From assembly GCA_009746045.1 (NCBI GenBank), contig RPFO01000877.1:1-64000 (forward strand): a stretch of 64,000 bases of DNA, read 5' to 3'. The notes beneath the pieces were generated by a model. That model was not told where the DNA came from and ran no database searches. It worked only from the letters and a program-made list of their open reading frames with translations. Position 1 is the stretch's first letter, and each line of letters begins with the position of its first letter. This document shows, piece after piece, positions 27,322-35,185 of the stretch. The DNA comes from Mesostigma viride (taxonomy: Eukaryota > Streptophyta > Mesostigmatophyceae > Mesostigmatales > Mesostigmataceae). The translations under genes and the position numbers were made by a program.

Positions 27322-28019
27322 TCATCGGGGGCACCCGTTCCTCCTGAAGAGGTCTTCGTACAGCACCAGGCCGTCCTCGAACCTCTTCGAATTGTTGCAG
27401 CCGTAGCAAAGTAGCTTGGTGTTGCCGCCGCAGTAACTCCTGTTCAGCGGGTCGATCTTGTCCAGGGATAGAGTGTCCTCCTTCGCCTTCCCGCGCAACA
27501 CAAAGGGTTTGGCGCACAGCTCACAGTACGGCGCGCGCAAGAACCTGTCGTACAGTTTCCTCACTTGCTCGGTGCCGAGACACGGCGCGACTCCGTCTTT
27601 AGCCATGCGCGCGTTGGCGTTCCTGGCGGACTTTGTTATGTACCTCCACACAGGCATGTCTGCTCCGGGGGGGGCAGGATAGCAGGGGAGCGGTAGGGGC
27701 GAAAGGGGCGATGCGGCTTGCTCAGTCCGCACGCTTCTGCTCTCGACCTCGCCTCCATCCACTTTTTGCGCACGTCGGCTAGCGGCATGTCGGCGCACTC
27801 GAGGCAGGTCCACACGCCCGGCGTGCTGAAAACCGCGGGCATAGGTGCCCCGGTATCAAACCGTATCCCCCTGCCGCACCGGGCGCACCTCCCCGACCAG
27901 CGTCTGGTCGCTTCCAGTATAGGGAAAGGCCTCGCCTTTTTGCCCTGTTTCGCGTGCAAGTATCTCATTCGCGCGTTGTATTGCCTCACAATCGTGTCGA
28001 TTCTGTCACTTATCAGCAT
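27322..28019 (-). CDS. zinc-ribbon plus HNH-type endonuclease (frameshifted)
   Basis: The first frame starts MLISDRIDTIVRQYNARMRY at 28019 and contains two CxxC pairs (CARCGRG and WTCLECADMP), a zinc-ribbon-like pattern. A C/G8 run near 27667-27674 shifts the frame into MPVWRYITKSARNANARM. There follows an HNH-like core: YCELCAKPFV, LSLDKIDPLNRSYCGGNTKL and LCYGCNNSK, with paired CxxC bracketing the Asp-x-Ile/Asn region. Total about 232 aa. It could be a free-standing homing-type nuclease or a repair/processing nuclease. No intron-encoded position is evident. Confidence 0.6.
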
Positions 28020-28082
28020 GTGGCTTCAACTTCCAACAGTTAATAAACATTTATTTCTCTTTCATACAGTGTATATTCGACC

Positions 28083-28562
28083 ATGTCTTTGTCAGGTGCG
28101 GTGTCAAAGCTCAGAGCCCTAACCGCGTTTAAACCCGCGCCCCTTCGTACGCCTAGCAACAAGCCCCTCGGTAAGGGCGTGACACCCGCGCCGGTACAGG
28201 GGGAGTCCATGATGTCCAGTCTAGCCAAGAGCGCGGCCGGGGCCGCCGTCGGCTTCGGCGTGTTCGAAGGCCTCGGGGCCTTGTTCGGCGGGAATAAGAG
28301 CGCGCCGAGCAGCGCCATCCCCGGGCCGGGGTCGAGCGACCCGCAACAACAACAACAACAACAAGGAGGGGAGGGTAAAACGGGGCTGATCATATTCCTC
28401 TTGTTCCTCGCCGTCGTCGGCGCGCTCGTTTATTATTTGGTACGCAGCAAGAACGGGGGGGTGAGCTTCCGCATCCCCCGGCCGTCGTTTGCGGCGATGT
28501 CTACGGCGCCAACCGCCCCGCCCCCCCCGTCACTCCCCGCTACTCCTCTAGCCGCGCAATAA
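28083..28562 (+). CDS. single-TM membrane protein, tandem paralogue 1
   Basis: 159 aa. Gly/Ala-rich hydrophobic segment at about 52-68 (SAAGAAVGFGVFEGLGALFGG), Gln run, then a membrane helix at about 100-122 (GLIIFLLFLAVVGALVYYLV), a basic stop-transfer (RSKNGG) and a Pro-rich tail. The next gene is a paralogue with the same core. Both have the same upstream element, TACAGTGTATA, ending about 10 bp before the ATG, so the promoter was duplicated too. Probably a virion membrane protein; inferred. Confidence 0.6.
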   Translation: MSLSGAVSKLRALTAFKPAPLRTPSNKPLGKGVTPAPVQGESMMSSLAKSAAGAAVGFGVFEGLGALFGGNKSAPSSAIPGPGSSDPQQQQQQQGGEGKTGLIIFLLFLAVVGALVYYLVRSKNGGVSFRIPRPSFAAMSTAPTAPPPPSLPATPLAAQ

Positions 28563-28614
28563 TCGCACGGAACGAGCGCTAAGTCTATTTTCTTTCGTAC
28601 AGTGTATACCGATC

Positions 28615-29269
28615 ATGTCTTTTCTGGCCGGCGCGATGGCGAGGATGATACCCATGATGGCGAGGATGAGGTCTGTCTCCATGGGTAGCAGGATGCTAAG
28701 GCCCGGTGGCGCGCCGAGACTGGGCGGTCCAAAACCCGCGTCGGCACCTAAGCCCGCCGCCACGCCAGCCAAGGGGGGGCTCCCGCATCGGCACAAACGC
28801 CTAAGCCCGCTACCACGCCGGCCAAGAGTGCCTCTTCCGCGTCGGCACAAAAGCCCGCCAACACGTCTGATCCAAAAGAGGAATCGTTCCTTTCCAGCAT
28901 GTTCAAGAGCGCGGCAGGGGCCGCGGTGGGCTTCGGCGTGTTCGAAGGCCTCGGGGCCTTGTTCGGCGGGAAGAAGAGCCCTCCTTCTCCGAGCAGTGCC
29001 ATTCCCGGTCCGGGGTCCAGCGACCCACAACAACTACAACAACAGCAACAACAACAAGAGGGCGAGGGGCGCGCGGGGCTGATTATAACCCTCATGTTCC
29101 TCGCCGTCGTCGGCGCGCTCGTGTATTATTTGGTACGCAGCAAGCAGGGGGGGGTGAGCCTACGAATCCCCAAGCCTTCGTTCTCAGCATCTATGCTTCC
29201 GACCCCCCGCCTGTCCCGTCACTCCCGGCGACCCCGCTCGCCGGCCTAGCGGACATCGCCCCCGCATGA
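28615..29269 (+). CDS. single-TM membrane protein, tandem paralogue 2 (frameshifted)
   Basis: Starts MSFLAGAMARMIPMMARMRS. A G7 run near 28772 must change by one base to enter a Lys/Pro/Ala repeat linker (TPKPATTPAKSAS). The 28899-29249 frame then carries the paralogous Gly-rich segment, Gln run and membrane helix (GLIITLMFLAVVGALVYYLV). A C6 run near 29200 shifts again, giving a tail (PSLPATPLAGLADIAPA) like that of the neighbour and TGA at 29269. It abuts the reductase stop at 29270 end to end. Confidence 0.6.
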
Positions 29270-32200
29270 TCAGCGCACGGGGCAGGCGCCGCTGAGACAG
29301 TCGGCGTCCAGGTTGTCCGTCTCCGCGTGGACGATGCCGACGTAGTCGACGGGGAGAATGCGCGAGGTGTACTTTTTGAAATCGGACTCGGACACCACTT
29401 CCTGGGGCAGGTAGCTGTATCCCAGGTCCGCCGCGTTCTTGGTGGGGTCCACTCGCAGCAGGAAGGAGACGCCCACGTAGGAGTCCCAATTGTTCTCCAG
29501 CCAGTGCAGGATCGAGGGGATCTCTGTGGGGTCGTAGGACACGGTGCAGGACACGTTCTGTTCGCAGTAGTTCTCCATGAGGCTCTTGTACCTCTCCAGC
29601 TGTTCGATGGCCGTCTCGGTGTTGACTTCCACCTCCTCCGTCGAGCCGTCCTTGCGAGTGACCGTCATCTTGGTGAAGGGCACCGTGCAGAACTCGACGG
29701 GGAAGGTGACGAGCACCGAGTCGGACTCAAACGGTTTGTCGACGACCTTGTAGTTGGCCTTCTTGAACCGCTCGACCAGCGGGTCGTGCTTGGAGTAGGT
29801 GATGTTGTTGAAGATGTACCTCCCGAGGGGCTTGTGGACGCCCTCGGGCACCTCCCCCCACTGCCTGGTGCTCATGATCTTGGACAGGGTGCCGCTGGGC
29901 TTGATGCACGTGACGTTCTTTGGCAGGGGCTTTCCGAGCTCCCTGGCCATCTGGTAGGCGGAGGACACTGCCACGTTCTTCATTCTGCGGAAGTCGTAGG
30001 GGTGCAGGTCGGGCCTGGCCACGATTCCGGTCAGGCCCACGCCGCACAGGTGTAGGAACTCGTTGTTGAGGTGCCAGGCCTCTTGCAGTATCTCATCCCT
30101 CAAGTCCACCAACGTCTGGCGATAGTTCATGCGACTGGCCAGGACGAGCGCGCGCTCCAGCCCGGCCTTGTTGCCCTCCTGGAACGCGGTGAGGTTGACT
30201 TCGGTGAGGTTGCAGAAGGACTTGTTGCCGAGGAGGATCTCGCTGCATGTGCCAACACACAAGACAAAGGGCTAACTGATGGTGGTGACTTTGACATCAA
30301 TGCCGTATGCCTTGCCTAGATTCACCATCTGGGTAGTGGGGTCGCGTTTCCAAGCCGCCTGATCTTCTAGGTTTCTGCAGAAGAGGTTAAAACTAGCCCA
30401 CTCGGGAGACAAGCGGGGGGGCGTCCAGCTGTCGCCGGTGTCGTTGAACAGCCGTACGCTCTCGTCATGTAAGCCCGAAATACCAGAAATGTATACCAGA
30501 AATGGCTCGGTCATCAATACTATCTTTCTGATTTCGTCAAAGTTCGAGGCGTGAATGATATGAGAAGTAAGCTCATCCATCATCTGTATAGAGTCTTTGA
30601 AGCCCAGCTCAGTTGGTCTCGCATGTTTAGTGCCCTGAACAGCGAGCGCACTTTGTTCAGAAATTCGATTCTGTGCATCTGTGGACATGATCCACGAGTG
30701 CTCTTTGCTGAAATGCTCGATCCATCTAGCATATGTGCTGAACGCGCTCTTGCACGTAAACATGGATGGGCATCTATAAAGGAACGGTTTCTTACTAACT
30801 TTCCCCATCAGATACAAAATACACAAAGGAATTTTGGTCTGGCACATGCGCGCGCTTACACTTTATCTTATCGTCTTGAAATACAAACAGGTGTTGGAGT
30901 TTGTGGGGCCGTCCCCAGAAAGCACTGGACGCATCGGGCTTGGGGAGGGCGGAGAGAGGGGGGGAGGTGTGGGCATATCTAGATTCACACCCCGAGCTGA
31001 GATGCTTGCAACCAGCGAAACGCAGCAAGGGGACGGTTCGTAGGGTGGGCAGGCTTTCTCGTACCAGCAGGGATTGCACCCTTTACACCATGGCGCGCGC
31101 TTGGTGGCGACTCCGAGGTTGAAGAGGCCCGGCTCGGATCCGCCGGAGTCGAGCATGATGGCGAAGATCTCCTCCAGCTGTTTCTTCGAAGGCCGCTTGC
31201 GGAAGATGAGGCTGTTGTTGGACTGCTGGCGGTGTGCGTGCGACACCCACCACTCCTTCTTGGCGGCTGCGAACTCCTTCCACTCGGGGTCGCCGTAGTC
31301 CATGAGCGCGATCTCGGCGGACCGGCGACTGCTCAACATCGTGCCCAGGTGGTTCACGATGTCTAAGATGTCCATCTTGGTGAGCAGCTGGTCGGCGCGC
31401 ATGGACAGGATCTTGGCGATGGCCAGGAACGCCCTGGAGATGTTCTCGTCACCCGAGCTCTGTGTGGTGATAAATGACAGACGGGGCATGTGGAATGGAC
31501 GTGCATGCGGCACCACTCCTGTCAGGCAAACAGTGGTACAGTCTTCCCGCGTGTCCGGTGGTGCGTCACACCACAGCTGAAATTGTCCGTCAAAAGGTAA
31601 GGATGTCCGCGCTCGTCCACTACCTGACGCCCGCGGACGGGGCGAAGGAGGACGCCAGGTTTGCAGGCAAGATCAGGGTGACGGACGATGGCAGAATTTC
31701 TGTGTATGATGCAATGGCAGCTATCGGGATTTCACCACCCAAGGTTTACTGGTCGCGTATTGGGAAGGACCACCCCGAAGTGGTAACTGGTTGTTACCAC
31801 TTCCGATTTCCCGGCCAGGGCCAGCGAGACACCCCTGTCACTGACCGCCAAGGGATGACCAAGATCATAATGCTGCTACCCGGCAAGATTGCGGCCAAGT
31901 TCAGGGACCAGGTGTCGGTCCTCCTCGAGCGCTACCTTAATGCTGACCGCTCTTTGGCTGAGGACATTCTGAAGAGGGCGGATGCCAATGACGGCACCAT
32001 CACCAACCTGGATGAGCACCCGCGTGTACGAAGCTCCTGGGCAGCCAAGGCGCTTAACGATTCTATCAAAGGCTACATGGACACAAACAAAAACTGCGGT
32101 CTCCTCTACCCTTATGTGCACGACACAAACAACAGGGCTGTCACTGGGAAGAGTGCTAGCGAGTTGAAGGCCATGTATGGAGCTGCCAGGTCTTCGTCGG

Positions 32201-34079
32201 CACGCGACCTTACCAGCGAAGAGCAGAGCGCTGCACTGTTTTTCCTCCAAGTTTGCGAGGCTAAAGAGATCCAACGGTCGGGTGAAAACCCGCTCACCGT
32301 TGCTAAGAGGGACAGGGAACTGTTTGAGCCGGTGTTCAAGGCCAAAGGGCTCCATGACAGTTTCGCAGACAGGGAGTGTGTTAAGAGCAATGCAAAGGTC
32401 ATGAGGCTCAGCCAGAAGGCTAACAAGGTAGCTGCAGCCGTAACTATCAACGGTGGTGTTGGGGCTATGGCACAATCTTCGTAGGCGTCCGTTAGTGCGT
32501 CACACCAATGAGGAGGTTGTTTAAGCACTTGTGCCAAAAAGACATGGATACGCCTTAAAGAGGCAAACCCGGAAGTGGTGACAATTTGTCACCACTTCCG
32601 ATTCCCTTGTCCTGGCCAGTGAGAGACGGACAATCAAAACAAAGCAAACAGTGTTCGATACAAGTAGCAGCCACTCACAACCCAGCCGTATCCTCGCAGA
32701 CGCTCCCCGGGGGGTCTTATTTCGGCGAAGTCGAGGACGAGGTGGTCGGCCGGGTACTTGCCGGCGAGCAGTTTGCCCGCCGCCTTGGCCCACGCGACCG
32801 CCGAATCGCCCACGCTGATTCGCCAGGTCTTGGACATCGGCTCCCATGTCTCCTGGTTGGACTCCCTCCCCCCACTCGCGACCCTCGTGGACCGGATGAC
32901 GGAGATGTCAGGGATGGCCTGCGCGAACCCGTTCAGAGTGCCGGTCACTGGCACGAACCCGACCCTGCAGCAGACGCGTGATGTGCGTTTGATCGGGTGT
33001 TTTTGTGTGCCGTTAGTAACGAGGATGGACGCACCGAAAGAGGATTGGAGGGCGAGTATGGACGCGAGACATAAGAATGAAGTCATGTCAGCTGACGAGC
33101 TCGCCGACGAGTGTCTAATAAAGGTGTATTTCGCAAACAAGATTCGCCAAGCTCGCTTCAAAAACCTGGAGGTCGATCAGGACTTATTGGAATACGCGAT
33201 CCGCACCAAGTCTGTACTGGGACGAGCCTACCGCCGCCGTTCAGACTTCATTCGTATGGGTCCGGTCGTCGTCGGATGCGATCACGGATGCTTTCATGGC
33301 GACAACTCTCACGGTCAAGGGGCCAATACGTGTGGCGCCAATTGTACCGATGATGCATACACCGGCAAAGACAGAAACAAGGATATCCTGATGACGTGCA
33401 AGCGGCAGATAGATAACAGCGATGTCGTGATCGCGACCATCAACAAGGAGGCGGACTGTCACGGAACCTTGATGGAGATCGGGTATGCTCACGGACGCGG
33501 CATCCCCGTGCTGGTCATGTTCGATCCAGAAATGAGCGAGGAGGCGAGACGAGAATTTTGGTTTGCGGCTCAAATGTCACAGTCTCGGCCTCTCCCGTAC
33601 CACCACCGGTACATTTTTCGTCACGTGAAAGAGCTGTCGCCGTTCTTGGATTACAAGCAATACCGGAATTACATCAAATCCCTCCTCAAATATAGATGTG
33701 ACTCACCCGCACCCCTGGAGTAGAAGCCACAGGACGTCCACCACGTCGTAGACGGTCTCCACCTCGGTGAAGCTGCAGTTGAACATGCACGACTCCCTCC
33801 GCCGGCTCAGCTCGGTCCCCCCAGGAACAGCGTGCGGCCGGCGGGGGCGATCCTCCTGTTGAGGATGTGGTGGTGCAGCTCGGAGAGCTCGTCCATCTCG
33901 ATGGAGTTCAGAGGCTGCCCTTTCGCCCTGACCCACAGCCACTTTTGGTGGCCCACGACCCTGTCGACCACGTTTTCCCACGTCTCGAGCCGTCCGCTGC
34001 CGTCGATGGGGCGATGGTACGTCCTCAGTTCGATCGCCATGGCCCTGTCGGTGGGCGTGGTGACGGCGGAGTCCGTCAT
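29270..34079 (-). CDS. class II adenosylcobalamin-dependent ribonucleotide reductase, four exons
   Basis: Reduces ribonucleoside triphosphates to dNTPs using adenosylcobalamin. Exons: 34079-33707, 32964-32679, 31459-31065, 30242-29270; joined they give about 675 aa, near the ~740 aa of the monomeric Lactobacillus-type enzyme. Seen in order: RTLFLGG and ESCMFNCSF (first active-site Cys), QGCGVGF spanning intron 1, IRPPGERLRGYGWVSSG spanning intron 2, NPCxEI (thiyl-radical Cys and Glu) spanning intron 3, FCNLTEVNL, KPSGTLSK and a C-terminal Cys-x4-Cys pair matching the class II reductant cysteines. All three joins preserve frame and motif. One G6 run (33817-33822) is a base short, breaking exon 1. 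The adenosyltransferase at 45110-45759 could supply the cofactor. Confidence 0.88.
30243..31064 (-). other. reductase intron 3 (GT-AG, 822 nt)
   Basis: Starts GTACGAG at 31064 and ends ACATGCAG at 30243. Removal gives Asn-Pro-Cys-Cys-Glu-Ile, placing the intron inside the conserved NPCxEI active-site motif. Contains a sense-strand ORF (30272-30808). The donor is weaker than the GTGAGT of the other two. Confidence 0.8.
30272..30808 (-). CDS. intron-3 ORF with C2H2-like finger
   Basis: 178 aa from MGKVSKKPFLYRCPSMFTCK at 30808, wholly inside reductase intron 3 and on the reductase strand. Near the N-terminus Cys-x5-Cys-x12-His-x4-His fits a C2H2-like finger (CPSMFTCKSAFSTYARWIEH). The rest is helical with no recognised motif; no LAGLIDADG, GIY-YIG or HNH signature is visible. 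As it is on the same strand, it needs its own transcript or expression from unspliced RNA. Composition is more A+T-rich than the flanking exons. Confidence 0.5.
   Translation of the reverse strand: MGKVSKKPFLYRCPSMFTCKSAFSTYARWIEHFSKEHSWIMSTDAQNRISEQSALAVQGTKHARPTELGFKDSIQMMDELTSHIIHASNFDEIRKIVLMTEPFLVYISGISGLHDESVRLFNDTGDSWTPPRLSPEWASFNLFCRNLEDQAAWKRDPTTQMVNLGKAYGIDVKVTTIS
31603..32484 (+). CDS. KilA-N/BRO-like protein nested antisense in reductase intron 2
   Basis: 293 aa from ATG 31603 (MSALVHYLTPADGAKEDARF), chosen over the upstream start at 31474, which lies close to the exon boundary and adds sequence without motif. N-terminal domain: IRVTDDGRISVYDAMAAIG, YHFRFPGQGQRDTPVTDRQG, IIMLLPGKIAAKFRDQ and VLLERYLNAD. 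This is the arrangement of KilA-N/BRO-type DNA-binding domains in large DNA viruses and some protist genomes. The C-terminal half is unassigned. A 13-bp direct repeat GTGCGTCACACCA at 31561-31573 and 32495-32507 brackets the ORF. Confidence 0.6.
   Translation: MSALVHYLTPADGAKEDARFAGKIRVTDDGRISVYDAMAAIGISPPKVYWSRIGKDHPEVVTGCYHFRFPGQGQRDTPVTDRQGMTKIIMLLPGKIAAKFRDQVSVLLERYLNADRSLAEDILKRADANDGTITNLDEHPRVRSSWAAKALNDSIKGYMDTNKNCGLLYPYVHDTNNRAVTGKSASELKAMYGAARSSSARDLTSEEQSAALFFLQVCEAKEIQRSGENPLTVAKRDRELFEPVFKAKGLHDSFADRECVKSNAKVMRLSQKANKVAAAVTINGGVGAMAQSS
31777..31803. repeat. hairpin within the KilA-N ORF (copy A)
   Basis: GAAGTGGTAAC / GTTACCACTTC form an 11-bp perfect stem around a 5-nt loop. 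A second, covarying copy lies at 32571-32599. Confidence 0.7.
32571..32599. repeat. hairpin in intron 2 (copy B, covarying)
   Basis: GGAAGTGGTGACA / TGTCACCACTTCC form a 13-bp perfect stem around ATT. It sits in a roughly 60-bp fragment homologous to 31769-31830 of the KilA-N ORF, apparently the remnant of a second copy. An A-T pair of copy A is a G-C pair here. Confidence 0.7.
32965..33706 (-). other. reductase intron 1 (GT-AG, 742 nt)
   Basis: On the minus strand it starts GTGAGT at 33706 and ends CTGCAG at 32965. Removal joins TGC-GG to G-GTC-GGG, restoring Gly-Cys-Gly-Val-Gly-Phe. The upstream exon does not end in T, arguing against a group I intron. An antisense nucleoside 2-deoxyribosyltransferase-like ORF fills nearly the whole intron and overruns exon 1 by 17 bases. 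Confidence 0.85.
33025..33723 (+). CDS. nucleoside 2-deoxyribosyltransferase-like protein nested antisense in reductase intron 1
   Basis: 232 aa from ATG 33025 (MDAPKEDWRASMDARHKNEV). The C-terminal half fits the nucleoside 2-deoxyribosyltransferase fold: VVVGCDHGCFHG, CKRQIDNSDVVIATINKEAD, then GTLMEIGYAHGRGIPVLVMF, where the family's catalytic Glu sits in the GTxxEIGYA segment. Such enzymes exchange bases between deoxynucleosides or hydrolyse them, which suits a neighbour of a reductase. The N-terminal 75 residues are unassigned. Stop codon TAG 33721-33723 lies inside reductase exon 1, so the antisense genes overlap by 17 bp. Confidence 0.65.
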   Translation: MDAPKEDWRASMDARHKNEVMSADELADECLIKVYFANKIRQARFKNLEVDQDLLEYAIRTKSVLGRAYRRRSDFIRMGPVVVGCDHGCFHGDNSHGQGANTCGANCTDDAYTGKDRNKDILMTCKRQIDNSDVVIATINKEADCHGTLMEIGYAHGRGIPVLVMFDPEMSEEARREFWFAAQMSQSRPLPYHHRYIFRHVKELSPFLDYKQYRNYIKSLLKYRCDSPAPLE

Positions 34080-34176
34080 GTGTCCAGCCGCGTTGTATAT
34101 CTAGTTACGCAGATTATTGTCGGTCGGTAAGCACACACGAGCGCTAAATATTTTCTAGAGATGTAAGTATAACTCC

Positions 34177-34448
34177 ATGGTTCACGTCAACGTCGGTCCC
34201 ATCGCCATCTGCGCCGTCTCCGCCTTCATCCTCTTCCACACGTCCACGAGCATCTGCGCTCTCCGCAAGGACGGGTTCAAGTCGTGCAAGACCTCCCCCC
34301 CGATTGGAAGTGTTTCTGGACGAAGTGGGGCGTCATGATCCTGGGTCTCGGCGCGGCGAGTATGCTGTTGTGGAAGGCTCACATCGAGGACGCGAAACTG
34401 CGGGGGGGTTCCGTGATGTCCTCATGTAGAAAAATGCCGCAGTACTAA
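34177..34448 (+). CDS. small two-TM protein (frameshifted)
   Basis: About 90 aa after correction. ATG 34177 opens MVHVNVGPIAICAVSAFILF, a signal/anchor-like helix. A C7 run near 34295 must change by one base to enter WKCFWTKWGVMILGLGAASM, a second hydrophobic helix. The frame then ends at TAA 34448 after SSCRKMPQY. Cys residues lie in the loop between helices. Virion membrane protein is possible; no family recognised. Confidence 0.5.
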
Positions 34449-34459
34449 CTATATACGAG

Positions 34460-34815
34460 ATGGACTACGCCCACAAGCCTGGATCCCGGCGCTGGTCACG
34501 GCGATACCGCAAATGGCGCTACTCGGGATCGCGATTTTCCTCCTCGTGCGCGTACGATCGTCCGTGTCAGACTCCATCGCGTCCTTGTGGTGTACGTTCA
34601 CGTTGCGTCCAGGCGAACAGGAGTGCAAGGAGAAGACGTCGGCTAACGTCGAGGACATGTTCGGAGGCACGGTCGGCGTGGTTGCAGCCGGTGCGGTCGG
34701 TGCGTTCGGTCTTTCTAAACTGATGCAAAGGCGCAACCGCCCCGTGGTCGTGGAAGGGCCTCAGCGACCCTACTCGACGTCGCCGTGGAGACCACGCGGA
34801 CGGGGCAAGTTTTGA
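34460..34815 (+). CDS. two-TM membrane protein (probable frameshift near start)
   Basis: The open frame 34513-34815 (MALLGIAIFLLVRVRSSVSD) has a first membrane helix at its start and a Gly/Ala/Val second one (GGTVGVVAAGAVGAFGL). An ATG at 34460 (MDYAHK) is one base out of register with WIPALVTAIPQ just upstream of that frame, so the true start is probably 34460. Basic Arg/Pro-rich C-terminus. 11 bp after the preceding membrane-protein gene, hence likely same unit. Confidence 0.5.
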
Positions 34816-34818
34816 CTC

Positions 34819-34858
34819 ACGTAAATTGATTCAGTCCTTTTTATTAATAAATTTACGT
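34819..34858. terminator. hairpin between convergent genes
   Basis: ACGTAAATT at 34819-34827 pairs with AATTTACGT at 34850-34858 (9 bp, 22-nt loop rich in T). It lies where the plus-strand gene ending at 34815 meets the minus-strand gene ending at 34831. The position suits a bidirectional transcript-end hairpin of the kind known in some giant viruses. Confidence 0.5.
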
Positions 34859-35151
34859 TTCACTCCACCCAGAAGTGTCTTTAAAACAATTTGCAATGTT
34901 TTGTACAGCATCACCCATAGTATGACCGTTTTAAGGAGAACGTGCACGCTCTCGAACCGGTCATCTATAACTTCGTCGCAATAATCGGGCCGCTCTTTCC
35001 ACAACTCGGACGATGTGGACGTCATTTGAGCGCATATGTCGTGTTTTTCCATGTTCATCCAGAAACCCATATCCCCGAAGTGTGGACCCTTCAAAAACAG
35101 GTCCTTAAGTGGTTTTTTCACCACGGCCTCGTACACGAAGGCCATGAACAC
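34831..35151 (-). CDS. small hypothetical protein with C-terminal hydrophobic segment
   Basis: 106 aa. MFMAFVYEAVVKKPLKDLFL begins it; a hydrophobic helix lies at about 72-92 (LLKTVILWVMLYKTLQIVLK), followed by Lys/Arg. Probably membrane-associated. Not recognised. Separated by 34 bp from the next upstream gene on the same strand. Confidence 0.5.
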   Translation of the reverse strand: MFMAFVYEAVVKKPLKDLFLKGPHFGDMGFWMNMEKHDICAQMTSTSSELWKERPDYCDEVIDDRFESVHVLLKTVILWVMLYKTLQIVLKTLLGGVKRKFINKKD

Positions 35152-35185
35152 CCTATGCGATATACAATCGATTTTTAAACGCGCG

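Larger units (their letters stand above)
31460..32678 (-). other. reductase intron 2 (GT-AG, 1219 nt)
   Basis: Starts GTGAGT at 32678 and ends CCACACAG at 31460. Removal joins Gly-Trp-Val to Ser-Ser-Gly-Asp in frame (phase 0). Holds an antisense KilA-N/BRO-type ORF (31603-32484), a 13-bp direct repeat around that ORF, and a fragment of a second copy of it. Confidence 0.85.

Noticed and set aside
27166-27414. 82-aa plus-strand ORF
   Set aside because: Largely antisense to the HNH gene end; only the first 35 codons lie outside it and show no features.
31474-31602. Upstream start for the KilA-N ORF
   Set aside because: The extra 43 residues overlap the 3' end of the intron near the exon border and the 13-bp repeat; ATG 31603 gives the usual domain start.
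29270-34079. Inteins or group I introns as the reductase inserts
   Set aside because: Two inserts carry only antisense ORFs, no intein splice motifs are seen, and all borders are GT...AG with motif-perfect joins; the exon before intron 1 does not end in T.
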